From an uncultured Sphingomonas sp. (GTDB taxonomy: Bacteria > Pseudomonadota > Alphaproteobacteria > Sphingomonadales > Sphingomonadaceae), in assembly GCF_913776855.1 (NCBI RefSeq), contig NZ_CAJYQD010000039.1, positions 1-64,000 of the forward strand: a stretch of DNA of 64,000 nt. Direction: 5' to 3'. This document shows, in pieces, positions 43,802 to 52,971 of this stretch. Under the pieces are notes generated by a model. It saw only the letters and a program-made list of their open reading frames with translations. It searched no databases and had not been told where the DNA came from. The position numbers were made by a program, and so were the translations under genes. Positions within the stretch are counted from its first letter, which is position 1; each line of letters opens with the position of its first letter.

Positions 43802-44878
43802 ATGAACGGTTCGCGCAGCTACCGCGTGGCGGTGATTCCGGGCGACGGGATCGGCAAGGAAGTGGTCCCGGCGGGCGTCCGCGCGCTGGAGGCCGCTGCC
43901 GCGCGCCACGGCTTTTCGGTGGAGCAGCAATGGCATGATTTCGCCAGCTGCGACTATTATGCCCGGTACGGCACGATGATGCCCGATGACTGGAAGGAAC
44001 GGATCGGCGCGGTCGATGCGATCTTCTTCGGCGCGGTCGGATGGCCCGACACGGTGCCCGACCATGTGTCGCTCTGGGGATCGCTGATCCAGTTCCGGCG
44101 CGAGTACGACCAATATGTCAATCTGCGTCCGGCGCGGCTGATGCCGGGCGTCCCCTGCCCGCTGGCCGGGCGCGGGCCGGGCGACATCGACATGATGATC
44201 GTGCGGGAAAATACCGAGGGCGAATATTCGGCGGTCGGCGGCATCAGCTTTCCCGGTACGGCGCGAGAGATCGTGCATCAGGAAACCGTGATGACCCGCC
44301 ACGGCGTCGACCGCATCCTGCGCTATGCCTATGAACTCGCGCAATCGCGGCCGAAGAAGCACCTGACCTCGGCCACCAAGTCGAACGGGATCGCCATCAC
44401 CATGCCGTGGTGGGACGGCCGGGTCGAGGAAATGGCAAAGGCCTATCCCGACGTTCGCACCGACAAATATCATATCGACATCCTTGCGGCGCAGTTCGTG
44501 ATGAACCCCGACCGGTTCGACGTGGTGGTCGCCAGCAACCTGTTCGGCGACATCCTGTCCGACCTTGGCCCGGCCTGTACCGGTACGATCGGCGTCGCGC
44601 CGTGCGGCAACATCAATCCCGACCGGTCGGTGCCCTCGGCCTTCGAACCGGTCCACGGTTCCGCTCCCGACATTGCCGGACAGGGCGTGGCGAACCCGGT
44701 CGGACAGATATGGACCGCCGCGATGATGCTCGACCATTTCGGCGAGCATGACGCCGCCGCGACCATCGTGGGTGCGATCGAACGCGTCCTGTCCAGCCCC
44801 GCCGGGCGCACCCGCGACCTGGGCGGACGCGCCTCGACCGAGGAATGCGCCAAGGCGATCGCCGCTGAAATCGGCTGA
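43802..44878 (+). CDS. Tartrate dehydrogenase / D-malate dehydrogenase (TtuC/DmlA family)
   Basis: This beta-decarboxylating dehydrogenase of the isopropylmalate/isocitrate family oxidises D-malate or tartrate with NAD. It has 358 residues. Signature regions are YRVAVIPGDGIGKEVVPAG, FFGAVGWPDTVPDHVSLW and LRPARLMPGV. VRENTEGEYSAVGG and DVVVASNLFGDILSDLGPA also appear. The PDxVPDHVSLWG stretch is typical of tartrate/D-malate enzymes rather than LeuB. Palindrome 4 begins 10 nt after its stop. Confidence 0.9.
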   Translation: MNGSRSYRVAVIPGDGIGKEVVPAGVRALEAAAARHGFSVEQQWHDFASCDYYARYGTMMPDDWKERIGAVDAIFFGAVGWPDTVPDHVSLWGSLIQFRREYDQYVNLRPARLMPGVPCPLAGRGPGDIDMMIVRENTEGEYSAVGGISFPGTAREIVHQETVMTRHGVDRILRYAYELAQSRPKKHLTSATKSNGIAITMPWWDGRVEEMAKAYPDVRTDKYHIDILAAQFVMNPDRFDVVVASNLFGDILSDLGPACTGTIGVAPCGNINPDRSVPSAFEPVHGSAPDIAGQGVANPVGQIWTAAMMLDHFGEHDAAATIVGAIERVLSSPAGRTRDLGGRASTEECAKAIAAEIG

Positions 44879-44887
44879 TCCATACCA

Positions 44888-44902
44888 CGGCAGGAAATGC
44901 CG
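44888..44902. promoter_or_regulatory. Palindrome 4 (Lrp-type operator candidate)
   Basis: CGGCA-GGAAA-TGCCG is a perfect 5-5-5 dyad with an A-rich core, 118 bp upstream of the aminotransferase ATG and directly after the tartrate dehydrogenase stop. It precedes the unit that includes the Lrp-family gene, so it could mediate autoregulation. Confidence 0.7.
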
Positions 44903-45019
44903 CGCCGCCGGTCAATTCGGCAGCGCGGCGTTTCCGCCGGCGGGATTTCGACAACCGCCAAGCCCATGCGCAGCCTAGCTTTCCAGGGTCCCGACTGGAA
45001 CGCCCGAAAGGCTGGAAGC

Positions 45020-46399
45020 ATGAAGAACGAACTGCTGATCGCGATGGACCGCGACCATCTGGTCCATCCGGTAACCGCGTGGCGCGCGCATGAGGCGAAG
45101 GGCGCGACCGTGCTGGAAAGCGGCAAGGGGCTGTTCCTGACCGATCGCGACGGGCGACAGCTGCTCGACGCCTTTGCCGGGCTGTGGTGCGTCAATATCG
45201 GCTATGGGCAGGAAAGCGTGGTCGAGGCCGCCGCCGCGCAGATGCGCCGCCTGCCCTATGCCACCGGCTATTTCGGCTATACCAGCGAACCGACCATCCG
45301 CCTCGCCGACCAGCTTGCCGGCCTGTCGCCCGACGGACTGAGCCGCGTGTTCTTCACGCTGGGCGGGTCGGATGCGGTGGATTCGGCGATCCGCTTCATC
45401 ACCCATTACTGGAACGCCCGCGGCGAGCCGAAGCGCAAGCACATGATCGCGCTGGACAAGGGCTATCACGGGTCGTCGTCGACCTCCGCCGGCCTCACCG
45501 GCCTGCCCGCCTTTCACCGTCAGTTCGACCTGCCGCTCCGGTGGCAGCATCATATTCCGGCGCCCTATGCCTATCGCGACCCGCAAGGGCGCAGCGGCGA
45601 CGCGCTGGTCGCCGCGTCGGTCGCGCAGCTGCGTGCGAAGGTCGAGGAACTGGGCGTCGAGAATGTCGCCGCCTTCTTCGCCGAACCGGTGCAGGGATCG
45701 GGCGGCGTCATCGTGCCGCCGGTCGGCTGGCTGAAGGCGATGGAGCGTACCTGCCGCGAACTGGGCATCCTGTTCGTCGTCGATGAAGTCATCACCGGCT
45801 TCGGGCGCACCGGCCCGCTGTTCGCCTGCGAGCATGAGGGCGTGACCCCTGACCTGATGAGCGTCGCCAAGGGGCTGACCGCCGGCTATGCGCCGATGGG
45901 CGCGCTGCTGATGGCGGAGCATGTCCATGCGGTCATCGCCGACGGCCCCGACAACCATTTGCCGATCGGCCACGGCCTGACCTATTCCGGCCACCCGGTC
46001 AGCGCGGCCGTCGCGCTGGAGGTGCTGCGGCTGTATCTCGACGGCGGCATCCTCGCCAACGGACAGGTGCAGGGGCCGAGACTTGCCGCGCGGCTGGACG
46101 GGCTGACCAGGCATCCGCTGGTCGGCGAGGTGCGGTACAAGGGGATGCTGGCCGCGATCGAGCTGGTTGCGGACAAGGGGACGAAGGCACGGTTCGATGC
46201 CTCGCTGGGCCTTGCCGACCGGCTAAGCGCCGCCGGATACGAACGCGGCATCATCTTCCGCGCGTTCGCCGATGGCACCATCGGCCTGGCGCCCGCTCTG
46301 ACCGCGACCGAGGAAGAGGTCCATGCGATCGTCGACCGGTTGACCGCTGCGCTGGACGATGTGCTTGACCAGCCGGAGATCCGTGCGGCACTGCGATAG
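45020..46399 (+). CDS. Class III aminotransferase (omega-amino acid/polyamine:pyruvate type)
   Basis: This is a PLP enzyme transferring terminal amino groups, similar in layout to SpuC and beta-alanine/putrescine aminotransferases. It has 459 residues from the ATG at 45020 (MKNELLIAMDRDHLVHPVTAW); the track ORF starts 41 codons earlier. Motifs are DAFAGLWCVNIGYGQ, FFTLGGSDAVDSAIRF, GYHGSSSTSAGLTG, FVVDEVITGFGRTGPLF and the PLP lysine in LMSVAKGLTAGYAPMGA near residue 297. It is followed by the Lrp-family gene at 27 nt. The product aldehyde could feed the semialdehyde dehydrogenase. Confidence 0.93.
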   Translation: MKNELLIAMDRDHLVHPVTAWRAHEAKGATVLESGKGLFLTDRDGRQLLDAFAGLWCVNIGYGQESVVEAAAAQMRRLPYATGYFGYTSEPTIRLADQLAGLSPDGLSRVFFTLGGSDAVDSAIRFITHYWNARGEPKRKHMIALDKGYHGSSSTSAGLTGLPAFHRQFDLPLRWQHHIPAPYAYRDPQGRSGDALVAASVAQLRAKVEELGVENVAAFFAEPVQGSGGVIVPPVGWLKAMERTCRELGILFVVDEVITGFGRTGPLFACEHEGVTPDLMSVAKGLTAGYAPMGALLMAEHVHAVIADGPDNHLPIGHGLTYSGHPVSAAVALEVLRLYLDGGILANGQVQGPRLAARLDGLTRHPLVGEVRYKGMLAAIELVADKGTKARFDASLGLADRLSAAGYERGIIFRAFADGTIGLAPALTATEEEVHAIVDRLTAALDDVLDQPEIRAALR

Positions 46400-46425
46400 G
46401 CCGGGGAATAAATGGGGGTGGACCG

Positions 46426-46923
46426 ATGAGCCTTGGACCGAAACTGGACCGGCTGGACTTCAAGATCCTGGCCCGGCTCCAGGAAAATGGCCGGATGACC
46501 AATGTCGATCTGGCCGATGCCGTCGGCCTGTCGCCCAGCCCGTGCCTGTCGCGGGTCAAGCGGCTGGAAAAGCACGGCTATATTTCGGGCTATGGCGCGA
46601 CGATCAACCTTGCGAAGCTCGGCAGCACGCTGACGGTCTTTACCGAAGTGACGCTCAGCGACCATCGCACCGGCGACTTCAGCCGCTTCGAACAGCGCGC
46701 GCGCACCGTGCCGGAAATCGTCGAGGCACATCTGGTGTCGGGCGGCTATGATTACATGCTGAAATTCGTGACCCGCAGCGTCGCCCATTATCAGGAAGTC
46801 ATCGAAAGCATGTTGGAACGCGACTTCGGCATCGAAAAATATTTCAGCTACATCGTCATCAAGTCGGCGGTGATCCGACGCAACCCGCCGATCGACCTGC
46901 TGTTCGACGGGCGCACCGAATGA
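46426..46923 (+). CDS. Lrp/AsnC family transcriptional regulator
   Basis: This 165-residue protein has an N-terminal winged HTH (LDFKILARLQENGRMTNVDLADAVGLSPSPCLSRVKRLEKHGYISGY, residues 8-52). An RAM/AsnC ligand domain follows (LTVFTEVTLSDHR, VEAHLVSGGYDYMLKFVTRSVAHYQEVIESML). Feast/famine regulators sense amino acids or related metabolites and usually bind 15-bp dyads. It is the only regulator in the locus. The recurring CGGCA-N5-TGCCG palindromes fit the 5-5-5 layout of the Lrp consensus, so it is the best candidate to bind them. Its stop overlaps the next gene by 4 nt. Confidence 0.94.
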   Translation: MSLGPKLDRLDFKILARLQENGRMTNVDLADAVGLSPSPCLSRVKRLEKHGYISGYGATINLAKLGSTLTVFTEVTLSDHRTGDFSRFEQRARTVPEIVEAHLVSGGYDYMLKFVTRSVAHYQEVIESMLERDFGIEKYFSYIVIKSAVIRRNPPIDLLFDGRTE

Positions 46924-47849
46924 ACGCGCTGCTCTACACCGCCGCCCCGGCGCGCGGACAGGTCTGGGCCGGGATGATCGGTCAGGCCATTCCCGAACTG
47001 GCGGTGCGGTTGTCGCCCGATCAGGGTGATCCGGCGGACGTGCGCTATCTGGCGGCATGGACGCTGCCGGCGGGATTGATCGAGACTTTGCCCAATCTGG
47101 AGGTGCTGTTCTCGATCGGAGCGGGCGTCGATCAACTCGACCTGTCGCAGGTGCCGTCGCACGTCACGGTCGTGCGGCTGGTCGAACCCAATCTTGCCGC
47201 GGCGATGGCGGAATATGTGGTGATGACGGTGCTGGCGCTGCACCGCGACCTCTATGCCTATGCCGACCAGCAGCGCGAGCGGGTATGGCGTGCCTTGCCG
47301 CAGGTGCCGGCGGGCGAGCGGAGGGTCGGGATCGCCGGGCTGGGCCAGATGGGGTCGGCGGCGCTCGACGCACTGCGCCCGTTCGGGTTTCAGCTGTCGG
47401 GCTGGAGCCGCTCGCCGCGCGACGTGCCGGGCGTGAACTGCTTCCATGGCGACGACGGCTTGCGGGAATTTGCAGCGCAGGCCGACATCCTCGTCAACCT
47501 CCTGCCGCTGACGCCCGAGACGCGCGGCATTCTGGGCCAGCCGCTGTTCGCGCACATGCCCGAAGGTGCGGCGATCGTCAGTGCGGGGCGTGGCGGGCAT
47601 CTCGACCCGGTGGCACTGGTTGCGGCGCTGGATAGCGGGCGGCTGTCGCGCGCGATCCTCGACGTGACGCCCATCGAACCGCTCCCGACGGACGATCCGC
47701 TCTGGTCGCATCCGCGTGTCGTGCTGACGCCGCATGTCGCCGCCGCGACCGATACCGAAGGGTCGGGCAAGGCGTTGATCGCGAACCTCAAGCGGCATTT
47801 GGGCGGCGAGCCGATGGTCGGCGTGGTGGCGCGCGACCGGGGGTATTGA
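46920..47849 (+). CDS. Glyoxylate/hydroxypyruvate reductase A-type 2-hydroxyacid dehydrogenase
   Basis: This is a D-2-hydroxyacid dehydrogenase of the GhrA group, reducing glyoxylate, hydroxypyruvate or another 2-keto acid with NAD(P)H. The nucleotide-binding motif is VGIAGLGQMGSAALDALRPFGF near residue 137; ILVNLLPLTPETRGILG and LTPHVAAATD (His-Pro active-site region) follow. It has 309 residues. The ATGA overlap couples it to the Lrp-family gene. It ends in a hairpin shared with the convergent DUF4198 gene. Confidence 0.92.
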   Translation: MNALLYTAAPARGQVWAGMIGQAIPELAVRLSPDQGDPADVRYLAAWTLPAGLIETLPNLEVLFSIGAGVDQLDLSQVPSHVTVVRLVEPNLAAAMAEYVVMTVLALHRDLYAYADQQRERVWRALPQVPAGERRVGIAGLGQMGSAALDALRPFGFQLSGWSRSPRDVPGVNCFHGDDGLREFAAQADILVNLLPLTPETRGILGQPLFAHMPEGAAIVSAGRGGHLDPVALVAALDSGRLSRAILDVTPIEPLPTDDPLWSHPRVVLTPHVAAATDTEGSGKALIANLKRHLGGEPMVGVVARDRGY

Positions 47850-47854
47850 CGGCC

Positions 47855-47887
47855 CCCGCATCCCCCGCCGGTCGCGGGGAATGCGGG
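47855..47887. terminator. Hairpin between convergent GhrA-type and DUF4198 genes
   Basis: This is a 12-bp stem with one mismatch (CCCGCAT-CCCCG against CGGGG-ATGCGGG) and a 7-nt loop, in the 48-nt gap of two convergent genes. It lacks a strong U-run. Confidence 0.65.
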
Positions 47888-47897
47888 TCCGAACCCC

Positions 47898-48641
47898 TTA
47901 CTCTTCCGGCGCGTGCGGCAGGGTGAAGGCGAGCGTCGCGGTGTGTTCGTAGCGGTCGAACTTCGCCGGCTGGTCGCTCGGCTGGGTAAGAACCGCGCGG
48001 ATGACGTTCAGACCCTGATTGCGCACCGGCAGCGTGACCGTCCCGTCCGCCCGCGTGACTTGCGGCTTCGCATCGGGGTCGTTCACCATGTCGTTCACGA
48101 CCTCCGCCCCCGCGACCGGCTTGCCGCGAAAGGTGATCCGATAGGTGAGCGGCTGGCCGAGCGTCGCCGGGATCGCCCCGACCGGCACGATCTGCAGCAG
48201 CTGCGCCGGGATCAGCGGCACCTGCCCTACGCCGGGGCCCTGGATCGTCACGGCATATTTGATCGTCGTCTCGGCGAATTTCGCGCCGGGCACCTCGTCC
48301 TTGCCTTTCTTCACGAATTCGCCATCGGGCAGCTTGGACCAGGTACCGTTGGGCAGTACCGCGCTCACCAGCGCCGGCTTCGCATCGGTGTCGACCACGA
48401 CCACGGGGCCATCGGTGCGCAGCCGCGCGGCAACGGGCTTCAGCGCGGCATCCCATGCCTGGATGCTTTCCATCATCGGCTGGCGCTTCACCGCCTCCAG
48501 ATCGTCGGCGCCGACGCCGTAGATGATCGCGAGCTGCTTGGCGCGCTGCGCAAACCAGATGCCATGTGCATCGGCGAGCGCGGGAACCAGCACCGCACCG
48601 CCCAGCACCAGCGCGGCCATCGTCGAACGAAGCCTGCTCAT
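47898..48641 (-). CDS. DUF4198 domain-containing periplasmic protein
   Basis: This is a 247-residue secreted protein; the signal peptide is MSRLRSTMAALVLGGAVLVPALADA, directly followed by HGIWFAQRAKQLAIIYG, the usual DUF4198 mature N-terminus with its exposed His. The C-terminal half is Ig-like (PLTYRITFRGKPVAGAEV, DGTVTLPVRNQGLNVIRAVL). DUF4198 proteins occur next to TonB receptors and metal transporters and may bind metal. Here it lies 52 nt downstream of the TonB receptor gene, after that gene's terminator. The track ORF is 74 codons too long. Confidence 0.87.
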   Translation of the reverse strand: MSRLRSTMAALVLGGAVLVPALADAHGIWFAQRAKQLAIIYGVGADDLEAVKRQPMMESIQAWDAALKPVAARLRTDGPVVVVDTDAKPALVSAVLPNGTWSKLPDGEFVKKGKDEVPGAKFAETTIKYAVTIQGPGVGQVPLIPAQLLQIVPVGAIPATLGQPLTYRITFRGKPVAGAEVVNDMVNDPDAKPQVTRADGTVTLPVRNQGLNVIRAVLTQPSDQPAKFDRYEHTATLAFTLPHAPEE

Positions 48642-48656
48642 ATCGTCTCTCCTGCA

Positions 48657-48685
48657 AAGAAAACGGGCGGCCATCCGGCCGCCCG
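48657..48685 (-). terminator. Rho-independent terminator of the TonB receptor gene
   Basis: On the minus strand a perfect 9-bp stem (CGGGCGGCC, loop GGAT) is followed by TTTTCTTT. It starts 9 nt after the TonB receptor stop and sits in front of the DUF4198 gene, so it may attenuate the downstream gene. Confidence 0.8.
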
Positions 48686-48693
48686 CGGGGGAT

Positions 48694-50943
48694 TCAGAAC
48701 CGGAAGGTACCGCGCACCGACCAGCTGCGCGGTGCGCCGGGGAAAGTCCACAGTTGCGCATAGGAGCTGGGGAACCACGTTTCGTTGAACAGGTTGCTGA
48801 CCTCCGCCGACAGCGACAGGTTCGTCGCCAGGTCGACCGACCCGAACAGCCGGACCAGCGCATAGTCGGGCAGCATATAGGCCGTACCGGTTTCCCCCAG
48901 CCGCTTGTCGACGAACTTGATGTCGCCGCCCAGCGTCAGCACCTTTTCGCCGAAGGTGAAGTCCTGCGCTGCCAGTACCGAAATGCTGTTGCGCGGGATG
49001 TTGATGAGCGGATCGCCCGCGCGGATGCTGCGCCCGAAATCGGGGTCCAACGCGTCCTCGGCAATCTCCGCATCGACATAGGCATAGGACACGGTGACGC
49101 GCGGGCCGCGCGGAATGCGGGCGTTCAGGTCGATTTCGAACCCCTTGCTCTTCGCCTTGCCGACGTCGAGCGAGAAGCCGGCATTGACCGGATCGACCGT
49201 CAGCACGTTCGTCTTGTCCATGCGGAAGAAGGCGACGGTGCCCGACAGCGTATCGTCGATCACGTCGAACTTCATCCCCGCTTCGTACGACGTCGTGGCT
49301 TCCGGGCGGAAGGCTTCGTTGCGGACGTTGACGCCGGTGTTGGCGCGGAAGCCCTGTGCATAGCTGCCGTACACCGTCAGCTGTTCGGTCGCCTTCACGC
49401 TGATCCCGGCCGACGGGCTGAACTTGGTGAAGTCCTGCCGGGTCTGGATGCCGTTCAGCCGGTTGTCGACCGTCTGGCGATAATCGTCGTAGCGGATGCC
49501 AGCCTGGAGCGAGAGCCAGTCGGTCAGCTCGATCCGGTCGCGCAGATAGACGCCCGCCGCCTTCGCGACTTCGGTGCGGCTCTGGAACGCGCCGAGACGC
49601 ACCTGCGCTAGTTCCTGCGCCGTGAAATAGACCGGGTTGGTCAGGCTGATGGCGTTGGTCGCGATCAGTGTGGCGCGCGACGGATTGCCCGAGGCGAATT
49701 CCGCACGCTGCGCGGCCGTCAGATTGCCGGGGCGGAAGCGATTGGTGACGATATCGAGCTTGAACCATTCATAGTCCGCGCCGACCAGCAGGTTATGCTT
49801 GATCCCGCCGGTCATCAGGCTGCCCGACAGCTCGACGCGGGGGATGAAATCCTTGCCGACGAAATCGCGATAAACGCGCCGCCGCGAGGTGAACGCCCCC
49901 GCGATCGCACCGTTGACGAACAGCGGGTTGCGCCCGGCGCCGAATTCGGGGTCCTCGCCATAACCAGTCAGTTCGGTGTAGCGATAGGCGACGCCCAGCA
50001 GCGCGCGCCAGTTCTCGCCCAGCTTGTACTGCACCTGCAACTGCGGGCCGAGATTCAAGGCCCGGTTCGGCCCATCGGCCGGTTCGCCCAGGAAGCGCGA
50101 ACGCGGCAATGCCTTCGGATTGCCGCCCAGCGCGATCACCCCGCGATCGAACGGCACCTTCTGCCGGCTATATTCGAACTCCAGGTTCGCGGTCAGGTCA
50201 CCGGTCTGGAGCAGCAGGCTGGGCGTGATCGCGTGTTTCGACGTTTCGATCGTGTCGCGGTAGCTGTTGCCCTGTTCATAGGCGCCGGTCACCCGCAGCG
50301 CGAAGATTTCGTTGACCGGCAGGTTGTAGTCGAGTTCGCCGCGATAGGTTTCGAACCGCCCGACGCTGCCCATCACATAGCCGCCTGCCTGATCGAGCGT
50401 CGGCTTCTTGGTCACGATGTTCACCGTGCCGCCCGGTTCCCCCCGGCCGAACAGCGCGGAGGTGGGGCCGCGCAGGATTTCGATCGCCTGCACGCTGGAG
50501 GTATCGCGCGGGCCGCCATAGCCGCGCGCGCCGCTGAAGCCGTTGACGAGGAAGCCCGAGGGCGTGTTCGGGTCACCGACGAACCCGCGAATGGCGAAGG
50601 AGTCGAACAGGCCGCCGAACGCGTTCTGCCGCGCGACGCTGGCCGACAGGTCGAGCGCGGCGTCGAGCCGGGTGATGTTGAGCTGTTGCAGCGTATCAAC
50701 CGACAGGACCTGCGTCGCCTGCGGCAATTGCTTCAGGGTTGTGTTACCGCGAAACGCCTGCAGCGTCCCGGTCACAAGGATTTCGGAGCCGGTATCGTCC
50801 TGCGTCACGTCATCGACCGGCGCTTCGGTCGGCGCGACCGCGACGGGCGGCGTGTCGGTCGGTTCGTTGGCATAGGCAGGTGCCGCGCCGGCAAGCCACG
50901 CCGCGCCAGCGAGCATCAGGTATCGGGTCGAACGCTTCGCCAT
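48694..50943 (-). CDS. TonB-dependent siderophore-type receptor
   Basis: This is an outer-membrane receptor of 749 residues. The signal peptide is MAKRSTRYLMLAGAAWLAGAAPAYA. The plug domain, near residues 55-170, has QATQVLSVDTLQQLN, DSFAIRGF and IEILRGPTSALFGRGEPGGTVNIVTKKP, a pattern found in siderophore receptors. The beta-barrel ends in RSWSVRGTFRF with a terminal Phe. The ligand is unknown. A Fur-like dyad lies 90 nt upstream. The DUF4198 gene follows. Whether it serves the catabolic locus or is a separate iron gene is unclear; no Lrp-type palindrome precedes it. Confidence 0.93.
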   Translation of the reverse strand: MAKRSTRYLMLAGAAWLAGAAPAYANEPTDTPPVAVAPTEAPVDDVTQDDTGSEILVTGTLQAFRGNTTLKQLPQATQVLSVDTLQQLNITRLDAALDLSASVARQNAFGGLFDSFAIRGFVGDPNTPSGFLVNGFSGARGYGGPRDTSSVQAIEILRGPTSALFGRGEPGGTVNIVTKKPTLDQAGGYVMGSVGRFETYRGELDYNLPVNEIFALRVTGAYEQGNSYRDTIETSKHAITPSLLLQTGDLTANLEFEYSRQKVPFDRGVIALGGNPKALPRSRFLGEPADGPNRALNLGPQLQVQYKLGENWRALLGVAYRYTELTGYGEDPEFGAGRNPLFVNGAIAGAFTSRRRVYRDFVGKDFIPRVELSGSLMTGGIKHNLLVGADYEWFKLDIVTNRFRPGNLTAAQRAEFASGNPSRATLIATNAISLTNPVYFTAQELAQVRLGAFQSRTEVAKAAGVYLRDRIELTDWLSLQAGIRYDDYRQTVDNRLNGIQTRQDFTKFSPSAGISVKATEQLTVYGSYAQGFRANTGVNVRNEAFRPEATTSYEAGMKFDVIDDTLSGTVAFFRMDKTNVLTVDPVNAGFSLDVGKAKSKGFEIDLNARIPRGPRVTVSYAYVDAEIAEDALDPDFGRSIRAGDPLINIPRNSISVLAAQDFTFGEKVLTLGGDIKFVDKRLGETGTAYMLPDYALVRLFGSVDLATNLSLSAEVSNLFNETWFPSSYAQLWTFPGAPRSWSVRGTFRF

Positions 50944-51032
50944 GGAAAGATCCCCTTCAAAGTTGCCGCGTCGGTTGGCCCCTGCAGTTACCGGACACGT
51001 CTTTCGCGTGTCTCCGTGCGCCTCCGCTGCGA

Positions 51033-51053
51033 TCGATTATGAGAATCGACACG
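51033..51053. promoter_or_regulatory. Possible Fur box / dyad upstream of the TonB receptor
   Basis: TCGATT-ATGAG-AATCGA is a 6-5-6 perfect dyad at 51033-51049. Its inner part, GATTATGAGAATC, agrees with 11 of the first 13 bases of the Fur consensus. It lies about 90 nt upstream of the receptor ATG. Confidence 0.4.
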
Positions 51054-51192
51054 TGGCATTTGCATCCGTGTGCGTGGGAGCGATCGTCGGTTTATGTCGA
51101 ATCAGTGACGATCAGCGCACGATCTGCTTACGGTGTCGGACGGCGTTGGGAACCAAATTGCAGCACCGGCGTACTTGCCGGTTGCGCAGGCG

Positions 51193-52971
51193 TCAGCGGA
51201 CCAGCTCGTCCTCGCCACGATGGCACAATATGCGGTTGCCATTGGACAGGGTGCGCAGCGGCGGCAGGTCGCGATCGCACCGTCCGGCGATCGCCACCGG
51301 GCAGCGCGGCAGGAACCGGCAGAGCGCCGGGCTTTCCGAAAGCTGCGCGAACGGTGGCGCCTGTCGCGGTGCATCGTTCGCCAGCCAGTCGGCACGCATT
51401 TCGGGCACCGACGCGATCAGCAGGTCGGTATAGGGATGGTACGGCCGCGCCGTATAGCTGGCCGATGGGCCGCTTTCGACCCGCGTGCCCTTGTACAGCA
51501 CGACGATATCGTCGCACAGCGCCTGGACCGTCGCGATGTCGTGGCTGATGAACAGATAGGCGAGGCCCAGTTCGCGGCGCAGTTCGGCCAGCAGGTCGAG
51601 GATCGCGCCGCGCACCACCGTGTCGAGCGCCGAGGTCACTTCGTCGCACAGGATTACGTCCGGATCGGCGGCGAGCGCGCGGGCGAGATTGACCCGCTGC
51701 TTCTGCCCGCCCGACAGTTCGTCGCAACGCCGATCGATCGCTGCGGCGGGCAGCTTGGTCAGGTCCAGCAACCGCTGCACCCGCTTGCGCGCATCCGCGC
51801 CGCTGGCACCGTGATAGAAGCGGATCACCCGGCCGAGAATATCGCCGACGCTGTGCGCGGGGTTGAGCGCGGTGTCGGCGTTCTGGAACACGATCTGGAT
51901 GCGGCGCAGTTCGTCGCGGCTGCGCTGCGCCAGATCGGGCGCGAGCGGTGTCCCGTCCAGCACGATCCGGCCGGCGCCGGGTGCCAGCAGTCCGGCCACG
52001 ACGCGGGCGACGGTCGACTTGCCCGATCCCGATTCACCGATCACGCCCACCGCCCCGCCGCGCGGGATGGCGATCGACACGTCGGACAGCACCGGATTGG
52101 CCGCGCCATAGCCGGCCGAGACTCCTTCGATCGACAGCAGCGGCTGCGGATCGGTGGCCGGGACCGCGTGCGCACCGGCGATCACCGGATGGGCCGCCGC
52201 CATCAGCGTTCGCGTGTAATCGTCCGCTGGGGCGGCGAGCAGCGGCGCGGCGCGGTTCTGTTCGCGCACCCGCCCGCCGTTCAGCACCAGGATATGGTCG
52301 GCCATCTGCGCGACGACCGCCAGATCGTGCGAGACATAGATGCCGGTCGCCCGCTCCTGCCGGAACACGCGGCGAAATGCCTGCAACACCTCCACCTGCG
52401 TCGTCACGTCGAGCGCGGTGGTCGGTTCGTCGAAGATCACCAGGTCGGGCTTGGTGATGAGCGCCATCGCCGCCATCAGCCGCTGCAACTGCCCACCCGA
52501 CAATTCATGCGGATAGCGTTCGCCGATCGTCTCCGGCGTGGGCAGCGCCAGCGCGCGGAACAGCATGACCGCCCGACCGCGCGCGCGCGCGCGGTCGGCG
52601 GTGCCGTGGATCAGCGCGGGTTCGATCACCTGCTCGATGATCCGGCGGGACGGATTGAACGCCGCCGCCGCGCTTTGCGCGACATAGGTGATGCGGTGGC
52701 CACGCTGTGCCGGCAACGACGCCGCTCCGCTGCCATCAAGGCTGGCATCGCCGACCCGGATCGTGCCCCCCAGCACCGCCCCGCCACGGGCATAACCCAT
52801 CAGCGACAGCGCGATGGTGGTCTTGCCCGACCCGGATTCGCCGATCAGCGCCAGCACCTCACCCCGCGGCACTGCGAAGGATACGTCATCGACGATCCGT
52901 AGCAGCGACCCGTCGGCGCGGCGTACGGTGACGGTAAGGCCCGACACCTCGACATGGGGAACGTCGTTCAT
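51193..52971 (-). CDS. Dipeptide/oligopeptide-type ABC transporter, fused double ATPase
   Basis: Two ATP-binding domains of the DppD and DppF type are joined in one 592-residue protein. The first has Walker A IGESGSGKTT near residue 39, signature ELSGGQLQRLMAAMAL and Walker B LVIFDEP. The second has IGESGSGKST near residue 314, ELSGGQKQRVNLARAL and VILCDEV. A C-terminal oligo_HPY-like, Cys-containing tail (CRFLPRCPVAIAGRCDRDLPPL) is present. It energises the two permeases encoded just upstream (4-nt overlap). Substrates of this importer class include peptides, opines, polyamine conjugates and nickel chelates. Confidence 0.93.
   Translation of the reverse strand: MNDVPHVEVSGLTVTVRRADGSLLRIVDDVSFAVPRGEVLALIGESGSGKTTIALSLMGYARGGAVLGGTIRVGDASLDGSGAASLPAQRGHRITYVAQSAAAAFNPSRRIIEQVIEPALIHGTADRARARGRAVMLFRALALPTPETIGERYPHELSGGQLQRLMAAMALITKPDLVIFDEPTTALDVTTQVEVLQAFRRVFRQERATGIYVSHDLAVVAQMADHILVLNGGRVREQNRAAPLLAAPADDYTRTLMAAAHPVIAGAHAVPATDPQPLLSIEGVSAGYGAANPVLSDVSIAIPRGGAVGVIGESGSGKSTVARVVAGLLAPGAGRIVLDGTPLAPDLAQRSRDELRRIQIVFQNADTALNPAHSVGDILGRVIRFYHGASGADARKRVQRLLDLTKLPAAAIDRRCDELSGGQKQRVNLARALAADPDVILCDEVTSALDTVVRGAILDLLAELRRELGLAYLFISHDIATVQALCDDIVVLYKGTRVESGPSASYTARPYHPYTDLLIASVPEMRADWLANDAPRQAPPFAQLSESPALCRFLPRCPVAIAGRCDRDLPPLRTLSNGNRILCHRGEDELVR

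Noticed and set aside
50944-51192. Lrp-type palindrome upstream of the TonB receptor
   Set aside because: Only loose half-sites such as TGGCATTTGCAT are present, without the 5-5-5 spacing.
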